Of a stretch of 64,000 nt of DNA, positions 26,792-36,091 are shown piece after piece; within the stretch, counting starts at the first letter, position 1, and every line of letters starts with the position of its first letter. The notes beneath the pieces are model-generated. The model worked only from the letters and a program-made list of their open reading frames with translations, was not told the origin of the DNA and searched no databases. The translations under genes and the position numbers were made by a program. Source of the DNA: Sphingobacterium populi (GTDB lineage Bacteria > Bacteroidota > Bacteroidia > Sphingobacteriales > Sphingobacteriaceae); assembly GCF_001586775.1 (NCBI RefSeq), contig NZ_LQXS01000002.1, positions 310,001 to 374,000 of the forward strand, in the 5' to 3' direction.

Positions 26792-28000
26792 ATGATATAT
26801 GATTTTGATGAAATAATAGACAGAGCGGGCACCAATAGTCTGACTTACGATGGATGGAAAGCGTATCTTTTTCCAAATGATCCGGATTTGAACATTCCGT
26901 ATGCGGATCACGAACTCATCCGATTGTGGGTGGCCGATATGGCTTTCTCCAGTCCGCCGCCTGTTTTAGATGCCATTCGTGCCAGACTGGATCAAAAAAT
27001 TCTAGGCTATTCCAAAATCTATGATTCGCATTATGGAGAAGTGTTGCAGCGTTGGTTTGCTGCGAATTATGATTGGAATATCAATACCGAAGAATTGGTG
27101 TCGGCTCCTGGAATAGTGACGGCACTGTACCGTTTAGTTCCATTATTGGCTAAGGCAGACGAGCAAGTGCTCATAACCACGCCATCGTACGGGCCATTCA
27201 AAAAGGCGGGCGATCAATCTGGTCGTGAGGTCTTATGTAGTTCTTTGTTGAAAAACGGAGGTCGGTACGAGATGGATTTTGCAGACATTAAGCAGCAGAT
27301 TATGAATCCGGCTAATCGTATCCGCATCTTTATATTATGTCATCCGTACAATCCCACAGGCCGCGTGTGGACCGTGGACGAACTGACCGAGCTTGGTAAG
27401 CTATGTTTGGCGAATGATGTATGGATCATTTCTGATGAAGTGCATAGCGATTTATTGCGTGCGGGCCAAAAACATGTACCAATAGCAGCGCTATTTCCAG
27501 ACTCCGATCGTATAATCACCTGTTCTGCAGCCAGCAAAAGTTTTAATCTGGCAGGCAATATGCTATCTCATGTTTTTATCAAGCATACTGCTATGCGGAC
27601 ACAATGGAAGCGTTTGTACAACGACTATCATTCGCCATTGAGTATCGTAGCGACTCAAGCTGCCTACGAACATGGCGCGGAGTGGCTTAAACAGCTCAAT
27701 CAGTACATTGATAACAATTTAAATTTTCTAAAAGAATTGATAACAGAGCATCTTCCGAAGGCACATTTTTCGATTCCAGAAGCTACTTATTTGGCTTGGA
27801 TCGATTTGTCGGACTATGTGCCTCAACGAAAGGAGATCGCTCGATGGTCAGTATTCTTTGCTCAAAATGCCGGCGTATTGATTGAAGATGAAGCAGTTTT
27901 TGTGAGTAATGCAGCAGGCCACATTCGTATTAATGTTGCCTGTCCTCGAAACATTTTGCATGAAGCGCTTGTGCGTATGGCCAAAGCATTGAACCATTAA
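26792..28000 (+). CDS. MalY/PatB-type PLP-dependent C-S lyase/aminotransferase
   Basis: A 402-residue fold-type-I PLP enzyme. N-terminal ELIRLWVADMAFSSPPPVLDAI is the hallmark of the MalY/PatB cystathionine beta-lyase group. The PLP lysine is in CSAASKSFNLAGN, and FILCHPYNPTGRVW and SDEVHSDLL give the Asn and Asp contacts. It would cleave cystathionine or related thioethers to homocysteine or thiols, pyruvate and ammonia. An in-frame TTG extends it to 26774, but the ATG is preferred. Its stop codon overlaps the convergent AraC gene by 4 bases. Confidence 0.87.
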   Translation: MIYDFDEIIDRAGTNSLTYDGWKAYLFPNDPDLNIPYADHELIRLWVADMAFSSPPPVLDAIRARLDQKILGYSKIYDSHYGEVLQRWFAANYDWNINTEELVSAPGIVTALYRLVPLLAKADEQVLITTPSYGPFKKAGDQSGREVLCSSLLKNGGRYEMDFADIKQQIMNPANRIRIFILCHPYNPTGRVWTVDELTELGKLCLANDVWIISDEVHSDLLRAGQKHVPIAALFPDSDRIITCSAASKSFNLAGNMLSHVFIKHTAMRTQWKRLYNDYHSPLSIVATQAAYEHGAEWLKQLNQYIDNNLNFLKELITEHLPKAHFSIPEATYLAWIDLSDYVPQRKEIARWSVFFAQNAGVLIEDEAVFVSNAAGHIRINVACPRNILHEALVRMAKALNH

Positions 28001-28845
28001 GCGAAAGCACTGCGATAAGCCAGCGGCGTAGTGCCCGAAATCTTTTTGAAGGCTTTATGAAAGCTGACAAAATTGTTGAAACCCGAGTCAAAGCAACATT
28101 CTTTGATAGATACGCGCGAATCCCGAAGTAGCTTGCAAGCATGCGCAACGCGCAACGCCGTGATAAAAGCTGTCAGTGTCTTTCCAGTACGCTGCTTGAA
28201 ATAACGGCAGAAGGAATTACGCGTCATACCCGATATATTGGCCAACGTGCCTAGTTCTAAATCTGTGCGGTAATGCGTGTTGATGAAACTAATGATCGTA
28301 TTCATACGGCTTACCTCTTCGTGCTGTTGTTGTATATCGTAGGCCGAACTGATTAAGTTTATCTTTGGTGCGAACCGCGAAAATTGGTGCAATACCTGCA
28401 ATAGTTGGTAAAGTTTTTGGAAACCAATGGTTTCGTTAGCCATATCTCGGAAACAAATTGCTATTGGATCAGGCAAATTTTCAATCCACCATCCCTTTTG
28501 AGCTTGCTGTAGCACACGACGAACTTCTGTCATCTCTGGCAGCGCCAAAAAATCCTTTCCCGCAAAATCTTCCCGAAAATGGATCACATAGATTTCCGAC
28601 TGTGCATCTCGGCTATAATCCTCATCAAAATGCCAGTAATGCGGTACATTTTTGCCAATCAATACGCAGGCTCCGTGCTCAAAACGTTGGATGCAATCCC
28701 CAATAAAAAATGTGCCCAAGCCCTGTTTAATGTAAATCAATTCTAACTCTTCATGATAGTGCCAGATTTGATGGTACTGCGGAATGCGATCCTTGCGGAT
28801 CTGGAAACTTTGCTGTTCCGATTCGTAACGGTGCAGTCTCTGCAT
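27997..28845 (-). CDS. AraC-family regulator, probably of the L-fucose operon
   Basis: About 282 residues from MQRLHRYESEQQS. The N-terminal cupin-like sensor is visible (YHQIWHYHEELELIYIKQGLGTFFIGD, residues about 20-50). The C-terminal double helix-turn-helix (LELGTLANISGMTRNSFCRYFKQRTGKTLTAFITALRVAHACKLL, then SIKECCFDSGFNNFVSFHKAFKKISGTTPLAYR) is complete. It is divergent from fucP, and the gap contains GGTAATA direct repeats 21 bases apart. A -7 box TATTTTTG on the minus strand is at 28877-28870. The inducer is probably L-fucose or a derivative, by context. Confidence 0.88.
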   Translation of the reverse strand: MQRLHRYESEQQSFQIRKDRIPQYHQIWHYHEELELIYIKQGLGTFFIGDCIQRFEHGACVLIGKNVPHYWHFDEDYSRDAQSEIYVIHFREDFAGKDFLALPEMTEVRRVLQQAQKGWWIENLPDPIAICFRDMANETIGFQKLYQLLQVLHQFSRFAPKINLISSAYDIQQQHEEVSRMNTIISFINTHYRTDLELGTLANISGMTRNSFCRYFKQRTGKTLTAFITALRVAHACKLLRDSRVSIKECCFDSGFNNFVSFHKAFKKISGTTPLAYRSAFA

Positions 28846-28897
28846 GCAATAAAATATTAGATATATTCCCAAAAATACTCAACATAAATTGTATAGT

Positions 28898-28925
28898 GGT
28901 AATATTGTTTATTATTTAGGTAATA
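28898..28925. promoter_or_regulatory. Predicted AraC-type operator, direct repeats
   Basis: GGTAATA occurs at 28898-28904 and 28919-28925, start to start 21 bases (two helical turns), in the divergent gap between the AraC regulator and fucP. A shorter GGTAA follows at 28945-28949 inside the small palindrome CGAAG/CTTCG (28941-28954). Confidence 0.5.
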
Positions 28926-28987
28926 ACATTCAATGAATTTCGAAGGTAACTTCGTTAATTCGTGTAATCAATTATACATCATCTGTG

Positions 28988-30250
28988 ATGAAAAGTAAAA
29001 ACAGTTATACCTTTGCCCTGGTGTTAATCACCTCACTTTTCTTTTTTTGGGGATTTATTCACAATCTTGATCCGATCCTGATTAAGCATTTGCAAAGTGC
29101 TTTCAGTCTATCGCACCTGCAAGCATCTTTGATTGATTCCTCGGTCTTTGTTGCCTACTTTTTACTGGCCATTCCCGCTGGTCTAATTATGCAACGTTAT
29201 GGTTATAAAGCTGGTATTTTAGTGGGTTTATGCCTTTTTGCTTTAGGATGCTTTATGTTTGTACCTGCGGCCAATACCGTAAGTTATCCTTTTTTCTTAT
29301 CAGCGTTATTTGTGCTATCCTGTGGGCTTACGATTTTAGAAACTGCGGCCAATCCATACATTACGGTATTAGGCGATCCGGCACGTGCTACCGAACGTTT
29401 GAACTTTGCACAATCTTTCAATGGCTTGGCGGCATCGCTAGCGCCATTAGTAGGTGGTTATTTTATCTTGGCCGAAGAGCCTTTGAATCCTGAGGAACTA
29501 GCGCGATTGAGCGAAGCTGCAAGATTAGCTTATATACAGGCAGAAACATCATTAGTGAAAGGACCTTACATCGTATTGGGTGGGATTATCTTGGCAGTAG
29601 CCATACTGTTTTTCTTTACCAAATTGCCTGATATTAAAGAAGATGATACATCTGAAAAAAGTGCGGGTTTTATCGGTGTACTAAAGCATTCGCAGGTGCG
29701 CTGGGCCGTCATAGCTCAATTTTTTTACATTGGTGCACAAGTATATGTATTTAGCTTTTTACTCGTGTTTGCCAAAGAAGCGCTCGGTATGAGCGGATTA
29801 GAAAGTAAGTATTATGCAGGGATAGCCGGTTTCCTATTTATGATTGGCCGCTTTATAGGTTCATTCTTTATGAAATTTGTGCAGCCTGCCAAATTATTGG
29901 CAGCTTACGCAATTATTGCTAGTATACTGACTTTGGTCGTGATTTTTGGCAGCGGCATGATTACTTTATACGCGCTGTTAGGTATCACCTTTTTTATGTC
30001 GATTATGTTTCCTACTATTTTTGCGATGGGTATTCAAGGCGTTGGGCCCGATACAAAACCAGCATCCAGCCTTATCGTCATGTCAATTGTTGGTGGTGCA
30101 ATTATTCCATTAGGCGCCGCCTATATTACCGATATTACGGGGCATATGCCGTATTCGTACTTTTTTGTATTGCTTTGCTTTATTATCGTCGTACTATTTG
30201 CCCTGTATAATAGGAATGCTAGTGCGAATACAACAGAAAAACTATCATAA
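28988..30250 (+). CDS. fucP: L-fucose:H+ symporter
   Basis: A 420-residue inner-membrane transporter of the fucose-galactose-glucose:H+ symporter branch of the MFS. FFFWGFIHNLDPILIKHLQSAF at the N-terminus and LSCGLTILETAANPYITVLGDP in helix 4 are diagnostic, and 12 hydrophobic segments are present. An in-frame GTG adds one codon at 28985. It is the first gene of an operon whose enzymes spell out L-fucose oxidation, which supports L-fucose as the substrate. Confidence 0.92.
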   Translation: MKSKNSYTFALVLITSLFFFWGFIHNLDPILIKHLQSAFSLSHLQASLIDSSVFVAYFLLAIPAGLIMQRYGYKAGILVGLCLFALGCFMFVPAANTVSYPFFLSALFVLSCGLTILETAANPYITVLGDPARATERLNFAQSFNGLAASLAPLVGGYFILAEEPLNPEELARLSEAARLAYIQAETSLVKGPYIVLGGIILAVAILFFFTKLPDIKEDDTSEKSAGFIGVLKHSQVRWAVIAQFFYIGAQVYVFSFLLVFAKEALGMSGLESKYYAGIAGFLFMIGRFIGSFFMKFVQPAKLLAAYAIIASILTLVVIFGSGMITLYALLGITFFMSIMFPTIFAMGIQGVGPDTKPASSLIVMSIVGGAIIPLGAAYITDITGHMPYSYFFVLLCFIIVVLFALYNRNASANTTEKLS

Positions 30251-30271
30251 AATCACAACAGCAATATTGAC

Positions 30272-30607
30272 ATGACACGATATGTATTAGCATTGGATCT
30301 AGTAGATAAACCAGATTTGATTGAAGAATATGAGGCATACCACCGCGAAGTGTGGCCAGAAATAAAAGAATCCATTTTACGGTCAGGTGTACATCACATG
30401 GCCATCTACCGTTTTGGTAATCGGTTGATGATGGTGATGGAAGTGTCGGACAATTTTAGTTTCGAACAAAAAGCAAATGCGGATGCCGAAAGCGAACATG
30501 TGCAGGAATGGGAAAAGCTTATGTGGAAATATCAAGTCGCTATACCAGGTGCAAAAGCAGGAGAAAAGTGGGTGTTGATGGATAAAATTTTTGAAATAAA
30601 CGGGTAA
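30272..30607 (+). CDS. L-fucose/L-rhamnose mutarotase (RhaM family)
   Basis: A 111-residue protein of the RhaM family: YEAYHREVWPEIKESILRSGVHHMAIYRFGNRLMMVMEV (residues about 23-60) contains the conserved His and Tyr residues, and WEKLMWKYQ follows. It interconverts the alpha and beta anomers of a 6-deoxy-hexose. Its place between the fucose permease and the oxidative enzymes points to L-fucose as substrate. Gaps of 21 and 23 bases to its neighbours show one operon. Confidence 0.88.
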   Translation: MTRYVLALDLVDKPDLIEEYEAYHREVWPEIKESILRSGVHHMAIYRFGNRLMMVMEVSDNFSFEQKANADAESEHVQEWEKLMWKYQVAIPGAKAGEKWVLMDKIFEING

Positions 30608-30630
30608 TCATCTCCCGAGAAAAATAGATT

Positions 30631-32300
30631 ATGACAAGAGATAATGAACGCCTACCTTTTCTACAGATCCATCCGAAGGATAATGTATTGGTGGCATTAA
30701 GCGATCTGCCGGCAGGTTTTGTGGTAGATTTTGGTGGGCAACAGTTTGCTTTGCAGCAGCCTGTCAAAGCCAAACATAAATTTACGATAACAGATCTTGC
30801 GGTAGATGGAGAAGTATTTATGTACGGTGTCTTGGTGGGCAAAGTGAATGTGGCCTTGTCAACCGGGGAACTGATTAATACGGAAAATCTGCGACACGCC
30901 GCGGAAGATTTCCGTCTGGGTGAGCGCAAAATCGAGTGGCAAAAGCCAGATGTGTCGGCTATCGCTGATCGTACATTTGACGGTTTTCACCGCAGTAATG
31001 GCACCGTCGGGACGGCAAATCATTGGTTAGTTATTCCGTTAGTTTTTTGCGAAAATCGCAATGTATTGACGCTGAAGTCTGCTTTGGAAGACAAGTTAGG
31101 ATATCGCGTGCAATCGTCCGATTATTCGAGCGAAGTAGATGAGCTAATCCGCCAATTTCGATCGGGCGCAGATATTGCTCAATTGCTAGACGCTGATCTA
31201 TCCCCTACAGCGATAGACCGACAGCCGAATCGCGTATTTCCTAATGTGGATGGTGTTAAGTTTTTGAATCACGACATGGGCTGCGGCGGTACACGGATGG
31301 ATTCGGATGCACTTTGTGGATTATTGGCAGGATATATCACTCATCCCAATGTGGCGGGTGCACCGTGCTAAGCCTTGGTTGTCAGCATGCGCAAGCCTCG
31401 ATCTTACGTGAGGAAATTGCTAAGCGCGATCCTAATTTTGATAAACCGTTGTACATCTTTGAACAGCAGATAGAAGGTACCGAGCAACGCTTGATGCAAA
31501 ACGCTATTAAATCCACGTTTGCCGGATTGGCGATGGCTAATCAAATTATGCGTCAACCTGCACCACTATCTAAACTATGTATCGGTCTTGAATGTGGCGG
31601 TTCGGATGGTTTCTCTGGTATCTCAGCCAATCCAGCCCTAGGATATCTTTCGGATATGCTCGTCACGTTAGGAGGATCTGTTATTCTAGCAGAATTTCCG
31701 GAATTATGTGGCGTAGAGCAAGAAATGAGTGATCGGTGTGTGGATGAACCAATGGCCGAAAAATTTATTCATCTGATGCGTACTTACAACGCCAAGGCCG
31801 AAGCTGATGGTTCAGGATTTTACATGAATCCGTCGCCTGGTAATATCCGCGATGGATTAATTACAGACGCGATCAAATCGGCAGGAGCGGCCAAAAAGGG
31901 CGGCACTTCGCCTGTGCAAGCAGTCGTCGATTATCCCGAAGTAGCTAATAAGCCAGGATTAAACCTACTTTGTACTCCAGGCAACGATGTAGAAAGTACT
32001 ACGGCAGAAGTGGGTGCTGGTGCAAATCTGGTATTATTTACAACCGGATTAGGAACACCAACGGGTAATCCTATTGCGCCTGTGATTAAGATTGCTACCA
32101 ATACGGCCACGTACAAACGCATGCCAGATATCATAGATTTCAATTGCGGAACTATTATCGATGGCGAAGAAAGTATTGCCGAATCGGCACATCGAATATT
32201 GGATTATGTGATAGAGGTGGCGAGTGGTCGCGAAGTCTGTAAAGCGGTAAAATTAGGACAGGATGACTTCATTCCGTGGAGACGAGGCGTATCCTTGTAA
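30631..32300 (+). CDS. UxaA/altronate dehydratase-family sugar-acid dehydratase (probable L-fuconate dehydratase), frameshifted
   Basis: About 556 residues after bridging one frameshift. The N-terminal 95 residues form the SAF domain (FLQIHPKDNVLVALSDLPAG, then KHKFTITDLAVDGEVFMYGV). The rest is the UxaA core with NHDMGCGG, CIGLECGGSDGFSG and STTAEVGAGANLVLFTTGLGTPTGNPIAPVIKI. The frame breaks at 31361-31363; one more A gives NVAGATVLSLGCQHAQ. In this operon it fills the L-fuconate to 2-keto-3-deoxy-L-fuconate step, for which Xanthomonas uses an unrelated enolase-superfamily enzyme. Family sure; substrate from context. Confidence 0.82.
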
Positions 32301-32311
32301 AATAGACAAAA

Positions 32312-33076
32312 ATGAATACATTAAAAGATAAGTTAGCAGTGGTTACCGGTGGCGGTAGCGGAATAGGTAGAGCAATTAGCATGAGCTTTGCGGCAGCAGG
32401 AGCGGAGGTGCATATAGTGGATATGAACGAAGCGGTATCCAATGCCGTTGTACAGGAGATCGTTCATCTAGGTGGTCGGGCAGTGTATCATCAGTGCAAT
32501 GTGACCGACCAAAAAGAAGTGTTAGATTTGGTTCAGCAGTTGGCTAAGATCGATATTTTGGTGAATAATGCCGGAATTGCTCATGTGGGTAACGTGGAAA
32601 AATGTACCGAATCTGATTTTGAACGCGTGTTTCAAGTAAATGTAAAAGGGGCATATAATCTTTTGTATGCCGTAGTACCCATTATGAAAGCTCAAGGTGG
32701 AGGTGTGATCCTTAATATGGCTTCGATAGCGGCATTGGTTGGTATCAGCGATCGTTTTGCGTATTCGATGAGCAAAGGTGCTATTCATGCCATGACCTTA
32801 TCCGTGGCCAGAGATTATTTACAAGATCATATTCGTTGTAATAGCATTTCGCCAGCGCGGGTGCATACTCCCTTTGTGGATGGTTTTATACAAGCTAATT
32901 ATCCGGGTCAGGAAGCCGAAATGTTCGAGAAATTGTCGAAATCGCAACCGATCGGCCGAATGGCTGCGCCTGATGAAATTGCTAAGTTAGCCTTATTTTT
33001 ATGCAGCGATGATGCAGCTTTTATCACCGGTAATGATTATCCGATTGATGGCGGATTTATTAATTTGAACAATTAA
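32312..33076 (+). CDS. SDR, probable 2-keto-3-deoxy-L-fuconate dehydrogenase
   Basis: A 254-residue short-chain dehydrogenase: NAD-binding VTGGGSGIGRAI (residues 11-22), NNAG motif (IDILVNNAGIAHVG), and Ser-Tyr-Lys catalytic residues (NMASIAALVGISDRFAYSMSKGA). The C-terminal ISPARVHTPFVDGFI is the pattern I associate with 2-keto-3-deoxy-L-fuconate 4-dehydrogenase, which makes 2,4-diketo-3-deoxy-L-fuconate. It stands between the dehydratase and the diketo-acid hydrolase, exactly where the pathway needs it. Confidence 0.85.
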   Translation: MNTLKDKLAVVTGGGSGIGRAISMSFAAAGAEVHIVDMNEAVSNAVVQEIVHLGGRAVYHQCNVTDQKEVLDLVQQLAKIDILVNNAGIAHVGNVEKCTESDFERVFQVNVKGAYNLLYAVVPIMKAQGGGVILNMASIAALVGISDRFAYSMSKGAIHAMTLSVARDYLQDHIRCNSISPARVHTPFVDGFIQANYPGQEAEMFEKLSKSQPIGRMAAPDEIAKLALFLCSDDAAFITGNDYPIDGGFINLNN

Positions 33077-33090
33077 AATAACATATATAC

Positions 33091-33942
33091 ATGCAGTTAA
33101 TACGTTTTGGAGAAGCCGGTAACGAAAAAATCGGTATCAAAGTAGGAGAGAAGAATTACGATGTTTCGGCCTTCGGTGGCGATTATAATGAGCATTTTTT
33201 TGCCGAGAACGGACTTTCAAAGTTAGCAAAGTACGTACAAGATCAGGAGGGGCAATTGCCCGAAGTACCAGCTGATGTGCGGATCGGATCGCCGATAGCG
33301 CGTCCATCCAAAATTGTCTGTATTGGTTTGAATTACAAAGATCATGCAGAAGAAACTGGTGCCGCAATTCCGGCGGAACCTATCATTTTCATGAAATCTA
33401 CCACATCTTTAGTCGGTCCTTTTGATCAAGTCGTAATCCCCAAGGGATCAGAGAAAACGGATTGGGAAGTAGAATTTGGTATTGTGATCGAGAAAAAAGC
33501 ATCGTATGTTTCGGAGGCGGACGCTTTGAACCACGTGGCAGGATATGTATTGCACAATGATGTATCCGAGCGTGCTTATCAATTAGAGCGTGGTGGTACG
33601 TGGGACAAAGGGAAAGGTTGTGATACGTTTGCACCAATCGGACCGGTGTTAACCACTAAAGAAGAAATTCCCGATATCAACAACGTACGTTTGTGGCTAA
33701 AGGTAAATGGTAAAACTTATCAAGATGGAAATACCAAAAACTTAATCTTCAATGTGCCATTTATTGTCTCTTACGTATCCCAGTTTATGACATTGTTGCC
33801 AGGAGATGTGATCTCGACTGGTACACCAGCGGGTGTGGGATTAGGTTTTAATCCGCCGATCTATCTGAAGCCAGGAGATGTGATTGAACTGGGAGCAGAT
33901 TACTTGGGCGAATCGCGTCAGGAAGTGATTGCGTATCGCTAA
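33091..33942 (+). CDS. FAH-family hydrolase, probable 2,4-diketo-3-deoxy-L-fuconate hydrolase
   Basis: A 283-residue fumarylacetoacetate-hydrolase-fold protein with the metal-binding core WEVEFGIVIEKKASYV and NDVSERAYQ, the domain entry IVCIGLNYKDHAEETG, and the C-terminal GDVISTGTPAGVGLG. In the non-phosphorylative fucose route this enzyme splits the diketo acid to pyruvate and L-lactate. It follows the dehydrogenase by 14 bases. The family is clear and the substrate comes from context. Confidence 0.87.
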   Translation: MQLIRFGEAGNEKIGIKVGEKNYDVSAFGGDYNEHFFAENGLSKLAKYVQDQEGQLPEVPADVRIGSPIARPSKIVCIGLNYKDHAEETGAAIPAEPIIFMKSTTSLVGPFDQVVIPKGSEKTDWEVEFGIVIEKKASYVSEADALNHVAGYVLHNDVSERAYQLERGGTWDKGKGCDTFAPIGPVLTTKEEIPDINNVRLWLKVNGKTYQDGNTKNLIFNVPFIVSYVSQFMTLLPGDVISTGTPAGVGLGFNPPIYLKPGDVIELGADYLGESRQEVIAYR

Positions 33943-33980
33943 GAATGGAATTGAACCCCTTTGACTAAATCAAAACACGC

Positions 33981-34808
33981 ATGAAGATAGATGCACATCA
34001 ACATTTTTGGATTTATAACGCGGAGCGCGACAGTTGGATAACAGAAGAAATGAGCGCAATTCAGCGTGATTTTATGCCGACCGATCTGCGAGCCGAATTG
34101 CATGCCAATAAAATGGATGGCGTAATCGCCGTCCAAGCATCCTGTACGCTGGAAGAAACGCAGTTCTTGGTCGATTTATCTACCATGTATCGTATGATAA
34201 AAGGCGTAGTAGGATGGGTCGATCTGACAGCCGATGATGTGGAGGAGCATTTAGCGCGTTTCAGTGAAATGCCAATCATAAAAGGTTTTCGTCATGTGGT
34301 CGAAGCTGAGGCTGATCCTGATTTTTTAATGCGTGATGCCGTGCAAAGATCCATGAGCGCTTTGACGAAATACAACTACACGTATGATCTGCTGATTCGC
34401 CCGCGGCATTTTGCATCTACTTTGGCTTGCGTACAGCAACATCCAGATCAACAGTTTGTGCTAGATCATATGGCTAAGCCAAATATCAAATCTGGCGAGG
34501 CTGAAAGCTGGGCCAGCTTCATTGTCGATCTCGCCAAAAATCCCAATGTGGTGTGTAAAATTTCTGGTTTAGCGACAGAAGCAGACTGGGATAACTGGAC
34601 GCTGACAGATTTTGCACCGTACATTGATCATGTGATAAATCGCTTTGGGAAGGATAGGATACTATTTGGATCTGATTGGCCAGTATGCCTGATCGCAGCC
34701 AGCTATAAAGAGAACAAAGAGATTATGTCGAGTAGAATTGGTGATTTTACACCGGAAGAAATGGCAGCTTTTTGGGGCGAAAATGCACGAAGAGTTTATA
34801 AATTTTAA
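33981..34808 (+). CDS. Amidohydrolase-family L-fuconolactonase
   Basis: A 275-residue TIM-barrel metal hydrolase of the amidohydrolase-2 group. The metal motif is DAHQHFW (residues 4-10), and later motifs are VVGWVDLTADD, IKGFRHVVEAEAD, FVLDHMAKPNIK, CKISGLATEADW and LFGSDWPVC, matching L-fuconolactone hydrolases. It opens L-fucono-1,4-lactone to L-fuconate after the fucose dehydrogenase step. The gap to the next gene is 9 bases. Confidence 0.87.
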   Translation: MKIDAHQHFWIYNAERDSWITEEMSAIQRDFMPTDLRAELHANKMDGVIAVQASCTLEETQFLVDLSTMYRMIKGVVGWVDLTADDVEEHLARFSEMPIIKGFRHVVEAEADPDFLMRDAVQRSMSALTKYNYTYDLLIRPRHFASTLACVQQHPDQQFVLDHMAKPNIKSGEAESWASFIVDLAKNPNVVCKISGLATEADWDNWTLTDFAPYIDHVINRFGKDRILFGSDWPVCLIAASYKENKEIMSSRIGDFTPEEMAAFWGENARRVYKF

Positions 34809-34817
34809 TGCATAAAA

Positions 34818-35606
34818 ATGGATTTACATTTAAAAAATAAAGTAATTATAGTTACCGGTGGTGCGAAAGGTATTGGCAGAGGCATCGTATTGTCTTTAGC
34901 GAAGGAAGGTGCCATTCCTGTCATCGTAGGCCGAAGTGCTAGCGACAATCAATTGGTGGTACACGAAGTACAAGCATTGGGAGCAGAAGCATTGGCCATA
35001 GAAGCGGAGTTGTCGGATCCTGCCGCGTGCGAACGTGCGGTGCAGCAAACGATAGCGCAATATGGGCGAATTGATGGACTGGTAAACAATGCAGGTGTAA
35101 ATGATGGAGTAGGATTGGCATCAGGTAATTACGACGCTTTTGTGTCTTCGTTACACAAAAATCTGGTGCACTACTACCTAATGGCCCACCATGCTTTAGA
35201 TGCCTTAAAAGCATCTAAAGGAGCAATCATTAATATCAGCTCAAAGACAGCGGAGACGGGACAAGGCGAAACATCGGCATATGCGGCAGCAAATGGTGGT
35301 CGCAATGCGCTTACACGCGAGTGGGCTGTAGAATTGTTGCCCTTTCAGATTCGTGTAAATGCGATTATAGTGGCGGAAGCGGCGACACCGCAATACGATC
35401 GTTGGATTCAAACGCTGGATAATCCGACCGAAACTTTGAAAAAAATTACAGATCGTATTCCGTTGGGCAATCGTATGACTACTGCAGACGAAATAGCGGA
35501 TATGTGCGTATTCCTGCTGTCAAATAAATCAAGCCATACCACAGGACAATTAATCCACGTAGATGGCGGATATGTACATTTAGACCGATCACTCGTTAGA
35601 GAATAG
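34818..35606 (+). CDS. SDR, probable L-fucose dehydrogenase
   Basis: A 262-residue short-chain dehydrogenase with VTGGAKGIGRGI (residues 13-24), the LVNNAG motif, and Ser/Tyr/Lys (IINISSKTAETGQGETSAYAAANGG, where the usual YxxxK lysine position is Asn: YAAAN). It is last in the operon and would oxidise L-fucose to L-fuconolactone. The missing lysine is worth noting, since YxxxK is normally required for SDR catalysis. This could be natural variation in the subgroup or a weakly active protein. Confidence 0.78.
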   Translation: MDLHLKNKVIIVTGGAKGIGRGIVLSLAKEGAIPVIVGRSASDNQLVVHEVQALGAEALAIEAELSDPAACERAVQQTIAQYGRIDGLVNNAGVNDGVGLASGNYDAFVSSLHKNLVHYYLMAHHALDALKASKGAIINISSKTAETGQGETSAYAAANGGRNALTREWAVELLPFQIRVNAIIVAEAATPQYDRWIQTLDNPTETLKKITDRIPLGNRMTTADEIADMCVFLLSNKSSHTTGQLIHVDGGYVHLDRSLVRE

Positions 35607-35734
35607 TAATCGCTCTATGGCGTATTTTGTTGCGCTGTTTGCGGATAATGGTAGCAGGTGATGACTGAACTACAATCGAGTTGAAAATAAATACGCTATA
35701 AATCAGTCGCTTTGGTTATAGATGATGATTTCAT

Positions 35735-35765
35735 TTTGCAAATCAAGTTGGAGTCCCTATATTTG
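35735..35765 (+). promoter_or_regulatory. Promoter of tRNA-Leu
   Basis: TTTG (35735-35738), 19 bases, then TATATTTG (35758-35765): an exact match to the Bacteroidota vegetative consensus TTTG-N19-TAnnTTTG, about 32 bases before the tRNA. Confidence 0.75.
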
Positions 35766-35797
35766 CATCACTTCAAACAAAGGAAGTAACCAGAGAT

Positions 35798-35879
35798 GCC
35801 CAGATGGCGGAATTGGTAGACGCGCTGGTCTCAAACACCAGTGGAGCAATCCATGCCGGTTCGATCCCGGCTCTGGGTA
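35798..35879 (+). tRNA. tRNA-Leu (anticodon CAA)
   Basis: The cloverleaf can be drawn: acceptor GCCCAGA with TCTGGGT, anticodon stem CTGGT/ACCAG with loop CTCAAAC giving anticodon CAA, and T arm GCCGG/CCGGC around TTCGATC. A long variable region marks it as class II. CCA is not encoded. It reads TTG leucine codons. A strong promoter lies before it and a terminator just after. Confidence 0.95.
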
Positions 35880-35880
35880 C

Positions 35881-35915
35881 AAAAGCCTGACAGTGATTAC
35901 ACTGTCAGGCTTTTT
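35881..35915 (+). terminator. Terminator of tRNA-Leu
   Basis: GCCTGACAGTG (35885-35895), loop ATTA, CACTGTCAGGC (35900-35910), flanked by AAAA and followed by TTTTT. A textbook intrinsic terminator starting one base after the tRNA. Confidence 0.93.
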
Positions 35916-36057
35916 CCTTTTCACTTGAGATGCTTAACATCTTTTAACAAAAGCTAGATTAAACGTTATGCCCTTTTTCTACTCTATCTATACACAGTGT
36001 AGGTAGTAAGTAAGATAATAAGTAGGGTAGTGATTGATTATATGTTTTAAATGTGGG

Positions 36058-36090
36058 AAGTCTTGTCCGAGAGGACAAGACTTTCTTTTT
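36058..36090 (+). terminator. Plus-strand terminator without a recognised gene
   Basis: AAGTCTTGTCC (36058-36068), loop GAGA, GGACAAGACTT (36073-36083), then TTCTTTTT. The T-tract is only on the plus strand, yet the nearest plus-strand gene is tRNA-Leu with its own terminator. The 142 bases between the two terminators contain no coding frame that I can support. It may end a small RNA, or back up the tRNA terminator against reading into rnhA. Confidence 0.7.
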
Positions 36091-36091
36091 G

